The notes under the pieces were generated by a model that saw only the letters and a program-made list of their open reading frames with translations, did not search any database and was not told the origin of the DNA. This document shows, piece after piece, positions 27,903 through 37,326 of a stretch of 64,000 bases of DNA. Both the position numbers and the translations under genes were made by a program. Origin of the DNA: JAKZRT01 sp965247915 (GTDB lineage: Bacteria > Pseudomonadota > Alphaproteobacteria > Rhodobacterales > Rhodobacteraceae); assembly GCA_965247915.1 (NCBI GenBank), contig OZ252048.1:1674001-1738000 (forward strand). The letters run 5' to 3'. Positions within the stretch are counted from its first letter, which is position 1, and each line of letters starts with the position of its first letter.

Positions 27903-29234
27903 ATGGCCCAGGCAATGAAAGTCGCGATTGTCGACGACGAAAAAGACATGCGCCAGTCGATCAGCCAGTGGCTGGCGCTGAGCGGGTTCGATACCGAGAC
28001 CTTCGCCAGCGCCGAAGAGGCGCTGAAATCGCTCGGGCCCGATTACCCCGGCGTGGTGGTCAGCGACATCCGCATGCCGGGCATGGACGGGATGCAGTTT
28101 CTCAAGCGCCTGATGGGCGTCGACAGCGCGCTGCCGGTGATTATCATCACCGGCCACGGCGATGTGCCGATGGCGGTTGAGGCGATGCGCGTCGGGGCGT
28201 ATGATTTTCTGGAAAAACCCTTCAACTCCGACCGGATGACCGAACTGACAAAAAACGCCACCCGGTCGCGGCGGCTGACGCTGGACAACCGGGCGCTGCG
28301 GCGCGAGCTGGGCGACGGCACCACGATCATGCGAAAACTGATCGGGTCGTCGCCCGATATGGAACGGATGCGCGAAGACATCCTCGATCTGGGCCAGGCC
28401 GACGGGCATGTGCTGATCGAAGGCGAAACCGGCACCGGGAAAACCCTGGTCGCGCACGCGCTGCACGCCGTGGGGGCGCGGGCCGGACGCAAGTTCGTGC
28501 TGGTCAGTTGCGCGATGCACGACGAGGCGACGCTTTCGCAAGAACTTTTCGGCGGCGATGCAGACAGCGGCGACGTGCCTGCGGTCGAAGCGGCGCGCGG
28601 CGGCACGCTGGTGCTGGAAGACATCGAAGCTATGTCCGGCACGCTTCAGGCGCGGCTTTTGAGCGTCATCAACGCACGGGGCACGCCGTCCGAGACCCGC
28701 ATCATCGCCATCTGCAATCTGCAGGAGGCCGGCAAAACCTGCGAAGACGCGCTGCGCCCCGATCTTTTCTATCGATTGGCCGCCATGCGCATTGTCCTGC
28801 CGCCGCTGCGGCAGCGCGGCGAGGATATTCTGACGCTGTTCACGCGCATGACCGAGGAATTTGCCGAGGAATACGGCTGTGACGCGCCCGGCGTCAGTGC
28901 CCAAGAGGCGGCCCAGCTTTTGCAAGCGCCATGGCCCGGAAATGTCCGCCAGCTGATCAACGTCGCCGAACGCGCGGTGCTGCAAAGCCGCCGCGGATCG
29001 GGCACCATCGCCTCGCTTCTGATGGCCGACAACGACGAAGCTCAGCCGGTGATGACTACCGAAGGCAAGCCGCTGAAAGAATACGTCGAAGCTTTTGAGC
29101 GGATGCTGATCGACAACACCATGCGCCGGCACAAAGGCTCGATTGTCAATGTGATGAAAGAACTGTCACTGCCGCGCCGGACGCTGAACGAGAAAATGGC
29201 CAAATACGGGCTGACGCGGTCGGATTATCTGTGA
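27903..29234 (+). CDS. dctD: DctD response regulator, AAA+ domain lacking GAFTGA
   Basis: 443 aa, 6 bp after dctB. Receiver: VDDEKDM and phosphoacceptor Asp in VVSDIRMPGMDG. AAA+ domain: Walker A GETGTGKT near residue 175, arginine region RPDLFYRLAAMRIVLPPLRQRGEDI. C-terminal Fis-type HTH: MRRHKGSIVNVMKELSLPRRTLNEKM. Between ELFGG and RGGTL, where enhancer-binding proteins carry GAFTGA, the sequence is only DADSGDVPAVEAA, and Walker B is LEDI rather than LDEI. It may therefore not work through sigma-54. Confidence 0.9.
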   Translation: MAQAMKVAIVDDEKDMRQSISQWLALSGFDTETFASAEEALKSLGPDYPGVVVSDIRMPGMDGMQFLKRLMGVDSALPVIIITGHGDVPMAVEAMRVGAYDFLEKPFNSDRMTELTKNATRSRRLTLDNRALRRELGDGTTIMRKLIGSSPDMERMREDILDLGQADGHVLIEGETGTGKTLVAHALHAVGARAGRKFVLVSCAMHDEATLSQELFGGDADSGDVPAVEAARGGTLVLEDIEAMSGTLQARLLSVINARGTPSETRIIAICNLQEAGKTCEDALRPDLFYRLAAMRIVLPPLRQRGEDILTLFTRMTEEFAEEYGCDAPGVSAQEAAQLLQAPWPGNVRQLINVAERAVLQSRRGSGTIASLLMADNDEAQPVMTTEGKPLKEYVEAFERMLIDNTMRRHKGSIVNVMKELSLPRRTLNEKMAKYGLTRSDYL

Positions 29235-29654
29235 CGCAAGCGCCGCGCGCGAGACACGCCAGTGGGCGTGGCAAAAATACAGGATTGTAATCCACCGCAC
29301 CGCGCCCTTATGTTACAGCCATGCGGTTGGCCCAAAATATGGTGCGACCGCGTTGATAGTTTTGCCGTTTCAGCGAATTTCGGGTTCAACCCGCGCCGCT
29401 GACCCGGCACCCGGTCCCACGGATCGTATAATTGCCCGCGCCGCTTAGTTTGATGAGCCGGGCCTTGAATGGGCGTCGCGTTGCGCGGCGTCGGAGAAGA
29501 AACGCGATGCAACGCGCGCAGTACTCGGGCATGGCTTGCGACACCTCAGGTGCCGCCCCCCGCCCGTGCGCCGTCGGTATTGCCCCAATTGAACATTCCG
29601 TTTGTGCACTCGAGCCTCCTGGGTCCGGTTCCGGACGGGATGAGATGAGTTATC
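29235..29654 (+). other. dctD-rne intergenic region, long rne leader
   Basis: 420 bp without a convincing gene; the small frames here look like noise. RNase E mRNAs usually carry a long 5' leader used for autoregulation, so the rne promoter and leader probably lie here. I see no strong terminator after dctD and no clear promoter that I can name. Confidence 0.4.
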
Positions 29655-32198
29655 ATGCCCAAAAAGATGCTAATCGACGCGACCCACGCCGAAGAAACCC
29701 GCGTGGTGGTCGTGGACGGAAACAAAGTCGAGGAATTCGACTTTGAATCAGAAAACAAACGCCAGCTTGCCGGAAACATATATTTAGCCAAAGTCACGCG
29801 GGTGGAGCCGTCGCTGCAGGCTGCCTTTGTCGACTATGGCGGCAATCGCCATGGCTTTCTGGCGTTTTCGGAAATTCACCCTGATTACTATCAGATCCCG
29901 GTTGCCGACCGCGAAGCGCTGTTGGCCGAAGAACGGGCCTATGCCGCGTCGCTGGACGACGACGAGCCGGAAAAGCCCAAGCGCGGGCGCCGCCGCCGGA
30001 CCAAGGCTGCCGCAGCCAAATCGGACGATCAGATCGTCGCGCAGGAGGTCGATACAGCGCCCTCGGATATTCCGGGAATGGATTTGGTCGATCTGGAGGC
30101 CGACGCCGATGATGCGCTGATCGATCCCGATGCTGATCCGGCGGTGACCGCTTCGCCGGCCGAAGAACCCGATCGCGACGCCGCTGGGGACAGCGCCGAG
30201 GCTGCAGCCGCCGCCAGCGACGAAAATACCGACGCAGCCGCTGAGGATCGGACTAACGAAAGCGCCGAGGACGGCGACGACAACGACACCGAAAGCCTGA
30301 GCGACGCCAGCGCTCGCGACACGGATATCGAATCGGTCGCCGACGAAGATGTGACCGAGGAAATTCGCCAGCGCCGCAAGCCACGTCCGCGCCGCTACAA
30401 AATTCAGGAAGTCGTCAAGGTGCGCCAGATCCTTCTGGTGCAGGTCGTCAAGGAAGAACGCGGCAACAAGGGCGCGGCGCTGACCACATACCTCAGCCTC
30501 GCAGGCCGGTATTGCGTGCTGATGCCAAACACCGCGCGCGGCGGCGGCATCAGCCGCAAGATCACCAACGCCGCTGACCGCAAGAAGCTGAAGGACATCG
30601 CAGGCGAGATCGAGGTGCCCGAAGGCGCCGGCCTGATCGTGCGCACCGCCGGGGCCAAACGCACAAAATCCGAGATCAAGCGCGACTATGAGTACCTCCA
30701 GCGGCTCTGGGAACAGACCCGCGAGCTGACGCTGAAATCCACCGCGCCGGCGAAAATCTACGAGGAAGGCGACCTGATCAAACGCTCGATCCGCGATCTT
30801 TACAACCGCGAGATCGATGAGGTGTTTGTCGAAGGCGAGGCCGGATACCGCACCGCCAAAGATTTCATGAAAATGATCATGCCGAGCCATGCCAAGAACG
30901 TGAAGCACTACACCGAAGGCCTGCCGATTTTTGCCCGTTTTCAGGTCGAGAGCTATCTGGCGGGGATGTTCAACCCGACGGTTCAGTTGAAATCGGGCGG
31001 CTATATCGTGATCGGCGTGACCGAGGCGCTGGTGGCCATCGACGTGAACTCGGGCCGCGCCACCAAGGAAGGCTCGATCGAGGAAACTGCGCTGAAAACC
31101 AACCTCGAGGCATCGGACGAGGTGGCGCGCCAGTTGCGGTTGCGCGACCTAGCCGGTCTGATCGTGATCGATTACATCGACATGGAAGAAAGGCGCAACA
31201 ACACCGCTGTCGAAAAGCGCTTGAAAGACAAGCTGAGAACCGACCGGGCCCGCATTCAGGTGGGCCGTATCTCGGGCTTTGGCCTTTTGGAGATGAGCCG
31301 CCAGCGGCTGCGCCCCGGCATGCTCGAGGCCACCACCGGACCGTGCCCGTCGTGCCACGGCACCGGGCTGGTGCGGTCCGACGACAGCCTTAGCCTTTCG
31401 ATCCTGCGTCAATTGGAAGAGGAAGGCGTGCGTGGCCGCGCCCGCGAGGTTCTGATAAAGGCCCCGGTCGGCATCGTAAATTTCCTGATCAACAGTAAGC
31501 GCGAACATATCGCCCAGATCGAGGCGCGTTACGGGATTTCGATCCGGGTCGAGGCCGATCCGTTCATGATCTCGCCCGATTTCACCATCGAACGGTTCAA
31601 GACCCAAAGCCGCGTCGTGGCGGCAGCAGCACCGGTGGTATCGCTGGACACAGCCTCGATCCCCTACATCGATGAGGCCGAGGAAGACGCGCCGGTTGCC
31701 GAAGCCCGTCCCGAGGGCGACGAAGGCGCGCCGAAAAAGCGCCGGCGCCGGCGGCGGCGTGGCGGCGGCGCGGGCGACGAGGCCCAGGCCGAGAGCGCTG
31801 CGCAAGCGGCGGACGAGGCGCGCGTTGAACCTCAGCCTGAGGCCGAAGAAAAACCCAAGCCCAAGCGGACGCGGTCGCGGTCGCGCAAGAAGGTCGAGGA
31901 AACCGCCGACGCCGCAGAACCAGCGGCCGAAGTGGCTGAAGTTCCTGTCGAGGTACCCGCCGAGGCCGAAGAAAAACCTAAGCGCAAGCGCACCCGGACC
32001 CGCAAAAAGCCCGAGGCCACAGCCGCCGAGGCGGGCTCTGACGGGGCCGCAGCGGCACCGGTGCCCGACCCGGCACCCGCCAACGACCCGGTGCCGGCAC
32101 CCGAACCGGTCATGGCCGGTGCTGCGGCTGAACCGGCCCCGGCCGTACCGGCGCCCGACCGCCCCAAACGGCGGGGATGGTGGAGCAAGGGCGCTTAG
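29655..32198 (+). CDS. rne: ribonuclease E/G
   Basis: Main endoribonuclease for mRNA decay and rRNA/tRNA processing. 847 aa. Order: N-terminal MLIDATHAEETRVVVVDGNKVEEFDFE; S1 domain split by an acidic, Ala/Asp-rich insert (about residues 105-250), as is common in alphaproteobacteria; catalytic core with VAIDVNSGR and GLIVIDYIDM (Mg-binding Asp); Zn-link CPSCHGTG; then a long disordered tail with repeated basic KPKRTRSRSRKK blocks and Ala/Pro-rich linkers, likely the degradosome/RNA scaffold. Confidence 0.95.
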   Translation: MPKKMLIDATHAEETRVVVVDGNKVEEFDFESENKRQLAGNIYLAKVTRVEPSLQAAFVDYGGNRHGFLAFSEIHPDYYQIPVADREALLAEERAYAASLDDDEPEKPKRGRRRRTKAAAAKSDDQIVAQEVDTAPSDIPGMDLVDLEADADDALIDPDADPAVTASPAEEPDRDAAGDSAEAAAAASDENTDAAAEDRTNESAEDGDDNDTESLSDASARDTDIESVADEDVTEEIRQRRKPRPRRYKIQEVVKVRQILLVQVVKEERGNKGAALTTYLSLAGRYCVLMPNTARGGGISRKITNAADRKKLKDIAGEIEVPEGAGLIVRTAGAKRTKSEIKRDYEYLQRLWEQTRELTLKSTAPAKIYEEGDLIKRSIRDLYNREIDEVFVEGEAGYRTAKDFMKMIMPSHAKNVKHYTEGLPIFARFQVESYLAGMFNPTVQLKSGGYIVIGVTEALVAIDVNSGRATKEGSIEETALKTNLEASDEVARQLRLRDLAGLIVIDYIDMEERRNNTAVEKRLKDKLRTDRARIQVGRISGFGLLEMSRQRLRPGMLEATTGPCPSCHGTGLVRSDDSLSLSILRQLEEEGVRGRAREVLIKAPVGIVNFLINSKREHIAQIEARYGISIRVEADPFMISPDFTIERFKTQSRVVAAAAPVVSLDTASIPYIDEAEEDAPVAEARPEGDEGAPKKRRRRRRRGGGAGDEAQAESAAQAADEARVEPQPEAEEKPKPKRTRSRSRKKVEETADAAEPAAEVAEVPVEVPAEAEEKPKRKRTRTRKKPEATAAEAGSDGAAAAPVPDPAPANDPVPAPEPVMAGAAAEPAPAVPAPDRPKRRGWWSKGA

Positions 32199-32306
32199 AC
32201 GCGCGGGGCGCTCGAACCAGTTGAAACGAACAATCAGACCTGCGGCCTCAATCCCTTGCGGGGGGTTGACGTGGCTGGACGCTGGCCCCGACAATCGGAG
32301 CCAACA

Positions 32307-33770
32307 ATGGGGGTAGGGATGGGCGATTTTTCCGGCTTTCTGCGTCAGGCCAATCTGATCGGCGGAAATTGGGTCGGGGCCGACAGCGGCACCACCATCG
32401 CGGTGACCAACCCGGCCACCGGGGCGGTGCTTGGGACCGTCCCGCGCGGCGGTGCGGACGAGACCAAGCGCGCAATTGCCGCGGCCGCTGCGGCCTTCGA
32501 AAGTTTTGGCCGTTCGGATCTGAGCACCCGCGTCAAACTGCTGCGCGATCTGCACGATGCGATCCTGGACAACGTTGAGACGCTGGCGCAACTTCTGACT
32601 GCCGAACAAGGCAAACCGCTGGCTGAGGCTCGCGGCGAGATGGCCATCGGCGCGGCTTATATCTTGTGGTTCGCCGAAGAGATTCGCCGCACCAAGGGTG
32701 AGATTATTCCGCCCCCCGTTGCCGACCGACGCCTGATGGTCACCCATCACCCGGTAGGCGTGGTCGGCGCGATCACGCCGTGGAATTTCCCGTCGTCGAT
32801 GCTGGCGCGCAAGCTCGGTCCGGCGCTGGCGGCGGGTTGCACGGTGGTCGCCAAACCGGCCACCGCTACGCCCTATTCGGGGCTGGCCTGGGGGGTGCTG
32901 GCCGACGAAGTCGGGTATCCGGCGGGCGTGGTGAACATCGTCACCGGCTCGGCGAGCGCCATCGGCGGCGCGATCATGGCCTCGCCCGAAGTGCGCAAGG
33001 TCACCTTTACCGGGTCCACAGCCGTGGGAAAGGAACTGATCCGCCAGTCGGCAGACACGGTCAAGAAACTGTCGATGGAACTGGGCGGCAACGCGCCATT
33101 CATCGTCTTTGATGATGCCGATATCGATGCGGCGGTCGAAGGCGCGATGGTCGCCAAATACCGCAACATGGGTCAGACCTGCGTCTGCACCAACCGGTTC
33201 TATGTCCAGGCCGGGGTCCATAATGCATTTGTCGCAAAACTCACCTCCGCGACCGCGGCGCTCAAATTGGGCGACGGAACCAGCGAGGGCGTCACCCAAG
33301 GCCCGATGATCGACATGTCAGCCGTTGAAAAGGTCGAGGAGTTTATCAGCGATGCCACCGCTAAAGGTGGCGAAGTCGTGCAGGGCGGCAAGCGGTCATC
33401 GCTTGGCGGCACGTTCTTCGAGCCGACCGTTCTGACCGGGGCCAGCGCCGACATGTCGTTTGCCACAGAAGAGATCTTCGGCCCCCTCGCGGCGGTCTTC
33501 AAATTCGAAACCGATGACGAGGCCATCGCCGCCGCCAATGCCACCGATTTCGGGCTTGCGGCCTATGCCTATACGCGGGACGTCGGCCGGGTGTTTCGCC
33601 TGAACGATGAACTGCAATACGGGCTGATCGGGATCAATACCGGCCTCGTTACAACGGTCGAAGCTCCGTTCGGGGGTCTGAAGCAAAGCGGTCTGGGCAA
33701 GGAGGGCGCCAGCCAGGGGTTGGCCGATTACCTCGACACCAAATACATTGCCATCGCCGGGCTGCGATAA
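32307..33770 (+). CDS. NAD(P)-dependent aldehyde dehydrogenase, first gene of comDE operon
   Basis: 487 aa from ATG 32307 (CGGAG upstream); ATG 32319 is an alternative. Catalytic residues: Asn in TPWNFPSS, Glu in MELGGNAP, Cys in MGQTCVCTNRF. By sequence it is in the succinate-semialdehyde dehydrogenase-like group. Its stop overlaps the comD start (TAATG), so it is in the same operon as sulfopyruvate decarboxylase. The decarboxylase yields sulfoacetaldehyde, so a role as sulfoacetaldehyde dehydrogenase (to sulfoacetate) is an attractive inference. No xsc is nearby. Confidence 0.88.
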   Translation: MGVGMGDFSGFLRQANLIGGNWVGADSGTTIAVTNPATGAVLGTVPRGGADETKRAIAAAAAAFESFGRSDLSTRVKLLRDLHDAILDNVETLAQLLTAEQGKPLAEARGEMAIGAAYILWFAEEIRRTKGEIIPPPVADRRLMVTHHPVGVVGAITPWNFPSSMLARKLGPALAAGCTVVAKPATATPYSGLAWGVLADEVGYPAGVVNIVTGSASAIGGAIMASPEVRKVTFTGSTAVGKELIRQSADTVKKLSMELGGNAPFIVFDDADIDAAVEGAMVAKYRNMGQTCVCTNRFYVQAGVHNAFVAKLTSATAALKLGDGTSEGVTQGPMIDMSAVEKVEEFISDATAKGGEVVQGGKRSSLGGTFFEPTVLTGASADMSFATEEIFGPLAAVFKFETDDEAIAAANATDFGLAAYAYTRDVGRVFRLNDELQYGLIGINTGLVTTVEAPFGGLKQSGLGKEGASQGLADYLDTKYIAIAGLR

Positions 33771-34288
33771 TGGACAAGCATATGGCCAAGGAAATCGATC
33801 ACCAGATCGTGCGCGACCTGATCGACGCTCGGATCGAATTCGTCACCTCGGTGCCCTGCAAGCAACTTGCGGGCGTTCTGGAAGTGCTGGATGCGACTCC
33901 GGATATTCTGCACGTGCCGTCGAACAAGGAAGACGAAGGCATGGGGCTCTGCGCAGGGGCGTACATGGGCGGCAAACGGTCAGCGATCATCATGCAGAAC
34001 ACGGCACTTGGGGTGGTGGTGAACACGCTTGCGACGCTGATCCAGTTTTACCAGATCCCCCTGCCGATGCTGATTTCCTATCGCGGTGAAGTGGGCGAAC
34101 CGGTGGCCTGTCAGGTCGAAATGGCGCTGCACACCAAAGCCATTCTGAACCAGCTTCATATCCCCACCTACCACTTCCACGCGCCGCAGGACGCCGCCGA
34201 ACTGCCGGGCATCCTGGCCCACACCCAGATGATGAAGAAACCCTGCGCGATACTGACCGACGCCACGTTTTGGAGGGCCGCATCATGA
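33770..34288 (+). CDS. comD: sulfopyruvate decarboxylase alpha subunit
   Basis: 172 aa, ThDP-binding PYR-domain subunit. DARIEFVTSVPCKQLAGVLE, LHVPSNKEDEGMGLCAGAYMGGKRSAIIMQNTALG (with the conserved catalytic Glu in KEDEG) and YRGEVGEP match ComD and related phosphonopyruvate decarboxylases. With ComE it decarboxylates 3-sulfopyruvate to sulfoacetaldehyde. Separate alpha and beta genes favour sulfopyruvate over phosphonopyruvate. Overlaps the aldehyde dehydrogenase by 1 bp and comE by 4 bp. Confidence 0.85.
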   Translation: MDKHMAKEIDHQIVRDLIDARIEFVTSVPCKQLAGVLEVLDATPDILHVPSNKEDEGMGLCAGAYMGGKRSAIIMQNTALGVVVNTLATLIQFYQIPLPMLISYRGEVGEPVACQVEMALHTKAILNQLHIPTYHFHAPQDAAELPGILAHTQMMKKPCAILTDATFWRAAS

Positions 34289-34839
34289 TCCGCAACGAGG
34301 TGCTGAAAACGCTGCTGCCGATCCTTGACGACGTTCTGGTGGTCTGCAACATCGGCGCGCCCAGCCAGGAATTGCACGCGCTGGCGGACCGCCCGGGCAA
34401 CTTCTACATGCTGGGCACCATGGGCCTGGCCTCGTCGATCGGTTTCGGCGTGGCGCTGGCCCAGGATAAACCGGTGGTCTCGATCGACGGCGACGGGTCG
34501 GTCCTGACCAATCTGGCCACGCTTGCGACCATCGCCAATAACCCGGCGCCGAATTACGTGCTGTTGATCATCGACAACGGCTCATACGGCTCGACCGGCG
34601 ATCAGATCACCTATACGGGGCGCAAAACCTCGCTCAGCGCGGTTGCCCAGGCCTGCGGCTGCGAGAACGTGGTGGAATGCGCGGCGGAAGATACGGCGGA
34701 TGTGCTGCGCGCCGCGGTCGCCTCGGATGAGATGACCATCATCGTTTCCAAATGCGACAGCGGCAATGTGCAAGTGCTGGTGATCGAGTTGAGCCCGGTG
34801 ACCATCCGCGACCGCTTCATGGGCGCGGTTCGCGCCTAA
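34285..34839 (+). CDS. comE: sulfopyruvate decarboxylase beta subunit
   Basis: 184 aa from ATG 34285 (GGAGGG upstream), overlapping comD by ATGA. This is the ThDP-pyrophosphate-binding domain, with GLASSIGFGVALAQ and the GDGS...NN-type motif: SIDGDGSVLTNLATLATIANN then IIDNGSYGSTG. It completes the alpha/beta sulfopyruvate decarboxylase of DHPS/sulfolactate catabolism. The other genes of that route (slc, suyAB, hpsN, xsc) are not in this window. Confidence 0.85.
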   Translation: MIRNEVLKTLLPILDDVLVVCNIGAPSQELHALADRPGNFYMLGTMGLASSIGFGVALAQDKPVVSIDGDGSVLTNLATLATIANNPAPNYVLLIIDNGSYGSTGDQITYTGRKTSLSAVAQACGCENVVECAAEDTADVLRAAVASDEMTIIVSKCDSGNVQVLVIELSPVTIRDRFMGAVRA

Positions 34840-34856
34840 CTATAGGCCAAACGCGC

Positions 34857-34876
34857 CCCCGGACCCTGATCCGGGG
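34857..34876. terminator. hairpin between comE and convergent EF-G-like gene
   Basis: CCCCGGA (34857-34863) and TCCGGGG (34870-34876) form a 7-bp stem with a 6-nt loop. No T run follows on either strand, so a terminator role is only suggested by its place between two convergent genes. Confidence 0.35.
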
Positions 34877-34925
34877 CTTCGCCCGTGACCAAGAGGTCTC
34901 GGATCGGGTCCGGGACGGGTGCTTA

Positions 34926-36842
34926 TCAGGCCGGCGTCGCGGTCTTGGCGCCGACGTTGCCGTAGACCTCTTGGTAATGGTCGAACTTGGTCTCGGCCCA
35001 GGCGGTGCCGCGCGTGGCGCTGCCAAGCGACCGGAACAGGTCGTCGCGCGATGCCGCGGGCAAAAGCGCGCTGAAAATGTCCCATCCTGCCGCTTGCGGG
35101 TTGGTCTCGAACCCCAGAACCTGACCCTTGAGACCGGCGATCTTGGGCGTCAGGCCGCCGGCGTAAATTGACGGCACATGGATATCGACCCGCTCGATGG
35201 GCTGCAGAACCAGCGGCCCGGCCTCGACCAGCGCCTCGTTCATCGCGAACTTGCCGGCGCTGCGGAAGGCATAATCAGAACTGTCGACCGAATGGTGCTT
35301 GCCGTCGAGCAGTGTCACGGCCAGATCGACCACCTTGTGGCCCTTAGGCCCTTTGACCAACGATTCCTCGACACCGTGCTGGACCGCCGGGATATAGTTG
35401 CGCGGCACCGCGCCGCCCTTGACCACATCGTTGAACTCAAAGCCCGACCCGCGCGCCGTCGGTTTGACCTCGATCACCACATCGGCAAATTGCCCGGCGC
35501 CGCCCGATTGCTTGCGGTGGCGATAGCGGCGCTGGACCTTTTTCGAGATGGTCTCGCGAAACTCGGGCGGCACGTCTTCTTCGTGGATCGGCACCCCGAA
35601 AGTGTCGGCCAGACGCTGGCTGATCTCGCGCGCATGCAGCGGCCCCTGGGCCGAGATCACCGCCCGGCCCGTGGTTTCATCCTGCGCAACACTCAGGCCC
35701 GGGTCGATCTCGGCCAGCCGACCCAGGGCCGCGGAAAGCCGGGTTTCGTCGCGTTCGTTGTCGGGCACCACGATACGGCGATAGCTGGGCGCGCGCATTC
35801 CGGCCCAGTCGGGCAGGGGCGATGCGCCGCTTTCGGAATAGGCCTGGCCCACGTTCAGATGGTCGGATTTCAGCGCCAGCGCGATCGATCCCGCGGCCAC
35901 ATCGGCCACCTGGGTTTTGCCGTCGATGGCGGTCAGGCTGCCCAGGTTGCCGCCGCCCAGCTGGCCGCCGGTCTTGACCCCCGCCGCCATGGCCCGGATT
36001 ACCACCACTTTTCCGGCGTGTTTCTTGACATCGGCCAAGGCCGCCACCGCCCTGATCTCGCCCCCGCCGAGCCGCGCCAGCGTGGTCTCGACGTGCGGCA
36101 CCTCGTGGCGCAGGCCCTTCATCAGGCGAAAGACGCCGTTGCCGGGCTCGGCCGCGCCCAGGAACGCTGGTGTCAGCGCGTGCAGTTCAGCGAGCCGGGC
36201 GGTGATGTCAAAAAGCTCTTCGGTCGGAGGGCGCTTGTCTTCGATCAGTTCTTCGAGCAGCCCGTCGTCGAAATCGGCCAGCGATTCCAGCAATTCGGTC
36301 CGCGCGCTTTCCTCGCGGTCGGCCGAGGCGGCGGGTATTTCGATCAGGTCTGATGGTCCGCCCTCGCGGTATTTCCAGGCCCGTTCCGAGATCAGGTCGA
36401 TCGAGCCGACGATCTCGGCGCCATCGCGCATCGGCACCTGGCGCAGCACGATGCCGGCGCCTGAATAGGTTTGAAGTGCGGCCACGATATCGCGCACCCG
36501 CTCGGCCGCCTGATCCATGCGGTTGACAAAAATAAAGGCGGGCACACCCGCCTCTTCGACCAGCCGCAGGCATGATGCGGCCAGAACGGCGGCCTCCGCC
36601 TCGGGCGGGACGACCACCAAAGCCGCGTCCGAGGCGGCCAGGGCCGGCCCGGCATAAGCCGCATGATCGGCGCCCCCGGCAATGTCGATGGCGGCCCAAT
36701 CTTCGTCCAGAAACCTGAAGCGATGCAGCGCCACTGCCGATGATATCTCAAACTTTTCCGCTCGCCCTTCGAGCCCGCCCATGGCGGCGACGAGCGTGGA
36801 TTTTCCTGATCCTGTTGGTCCAATGACTGTTACGACGCGCAT
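34926..36842 (-). CDS. degenerate EF-G-like translation factor
   Basis: 638 aa, shorter than canonical EF-G (about 700). P-loop GPTGSGKSTLVAAM starts at residue 8, but the G2/switch I segment (RGITI) is missing, the G3 motif is DIAGGADH instead of DTPGHVDF (catalytic His replaced by Gly), and G4 is NRMD instead of NKMD. The later domains are EF-G-like (HEEDVPPEFRETISKKVQ, RHRKQSGGAGQFADVVIEV, ERVDIHVPSIYAGGLTPKIAGLKGQVLGFE). It is a paralogue, not the ribosomal operon fusA. Whether it hydrolyses GTP is doubtful. Confidence 0.82.
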   Translation of the reverse strand: MRVVTVIGPTGSGKSTLVAAMGGLEGRAEKFEISSAVALHRFRFLDEDWAAIDIAGGADHAAYAGPALAASDAALVVVPPEAEAAVLAASCLRLVEEAGVPAFIFVNRMDQAAERVRDIVAALQTYSGAGIVLRQVPMRDGAEIVGSIDLISERAWKYREGGPSDLIEIPAASADREESARTELLESLADFDDGLLEELIEDKRPPTEELFDITARLAELHALTPAFLGAAEPGNGVFRLMKGLRHEVPHVETTLARLGGGEIRAVAALADVKKHAGKVVVIRAMAAGVKTGGQLGGGNLGSLTAIDGKTQVADVAAGSIALALKSDHLNVGQAYSESGASPLPDWAGMRAPSYRRIVVPDNERDETRLSAALGRLAEIDPGLSVAQDETTGRAVISAQGPLHAREISQRLADTFGVPIHEEDVPPEFRETISKKVQRRYRHRKQSGGAGQFADVVIEVKPTARGSGFEFNDVVKGGAVPRNYIPAVQHGVEESLVKGPKGHKVVDLAVTLLDGKHHSVDSSDYAFRSAGKFAMNEALVEAGPLVLQPIERVDIHVPSIYAGGLTPKIAGLKGQVLGFETNPQAAGWDIFSALLPAASRDDLFRSLGSATRGTAWAETKFDHYQEVYGNVGAKTATPA

Positions 36843-37084
36843 ATTTCCCCCTTTGGGTTCGCCCCGACTGGCGATGTCTGACGCTCAAAGGGACCCTTTG
36901 CCGTGGGCGCGGGTGCGCCACGATCCTGCCTGCTGATGATCCTGCCAACCGGGCTTTTCACGGATGCCGGCAATAACCCGACACCTATCCCTTGGTCTCA
37001 GCTTCCCCAATCGCGGGCGTCGCGTCAAGATTTGATCGTAAAAACCCAAGGTTAACCCCAATCTGGCATTCTTGCTGAATGCAC

Positions 37085-37120
37085 AAAAAACCGCCGGGCC
37101 AGAAGAATCCGGCCCGGCGG
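37085..37120 (-). terminator. intrinsic terminator after tctC
   Basis: A perfect 10-bp stem (CCGCCGGGCC at 37091-37100, GGCCCGGCGG at 37111-37120) with a 10-nt loop is followed on the minus strand by TTTTTT (37085-37090). It lies just beyond the C-terminal tctC fragment. Confidence 0.85.
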
Positions 37121-37136
37121 TGCAATGGATTTGGGT

Positions 37137-37326
37137 TTATTGCAACAATTCGCCCATTTTGGCAAAGATCGCCTGGTCGCTTGCGATCCGGGCGGCTGCG
37201 TCGTCGGCACCCTGCCAGTAAACCAGCGCGCCGGTGTTGGCCGCAACTTCCTGCGCACGATCGGACATGACGGTTTTCGAGGCCACCGCGATGATTTTGT
37301 CGCGCACGTCCTGCGGCGTGTCCTTG
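37137..37326 (-). pseudogene. tctC 3' fragment (split by IS5)
   Basis: The minus strand from the left side of the IS5 element reads KDTPQDVRDKIIAVASKTVMSDRAQEVAANTG... to a stop at 37137-37139. This is the C-terminus of a tripartite tricarboxylate transporter (TctC-family) periplasmic binding protein; the N-terminal part is at 38596-39351. The two join in frame once the IS and one CTTG copy are removed. It has no start of its own and is presumably not translated. Confidence 0.88.

Noticed and set aside
32307..33770. Naming the aldehyde dehydrogenase gabD
   Set aside because: Sequence fits that group, but the operon with comDE makes another substrate at least as likely.
34926..36842. Treating this gene as the housekeeping fusA
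   Set aside because: Missing switch I and catalytic His, shorter length and no str-operon context.
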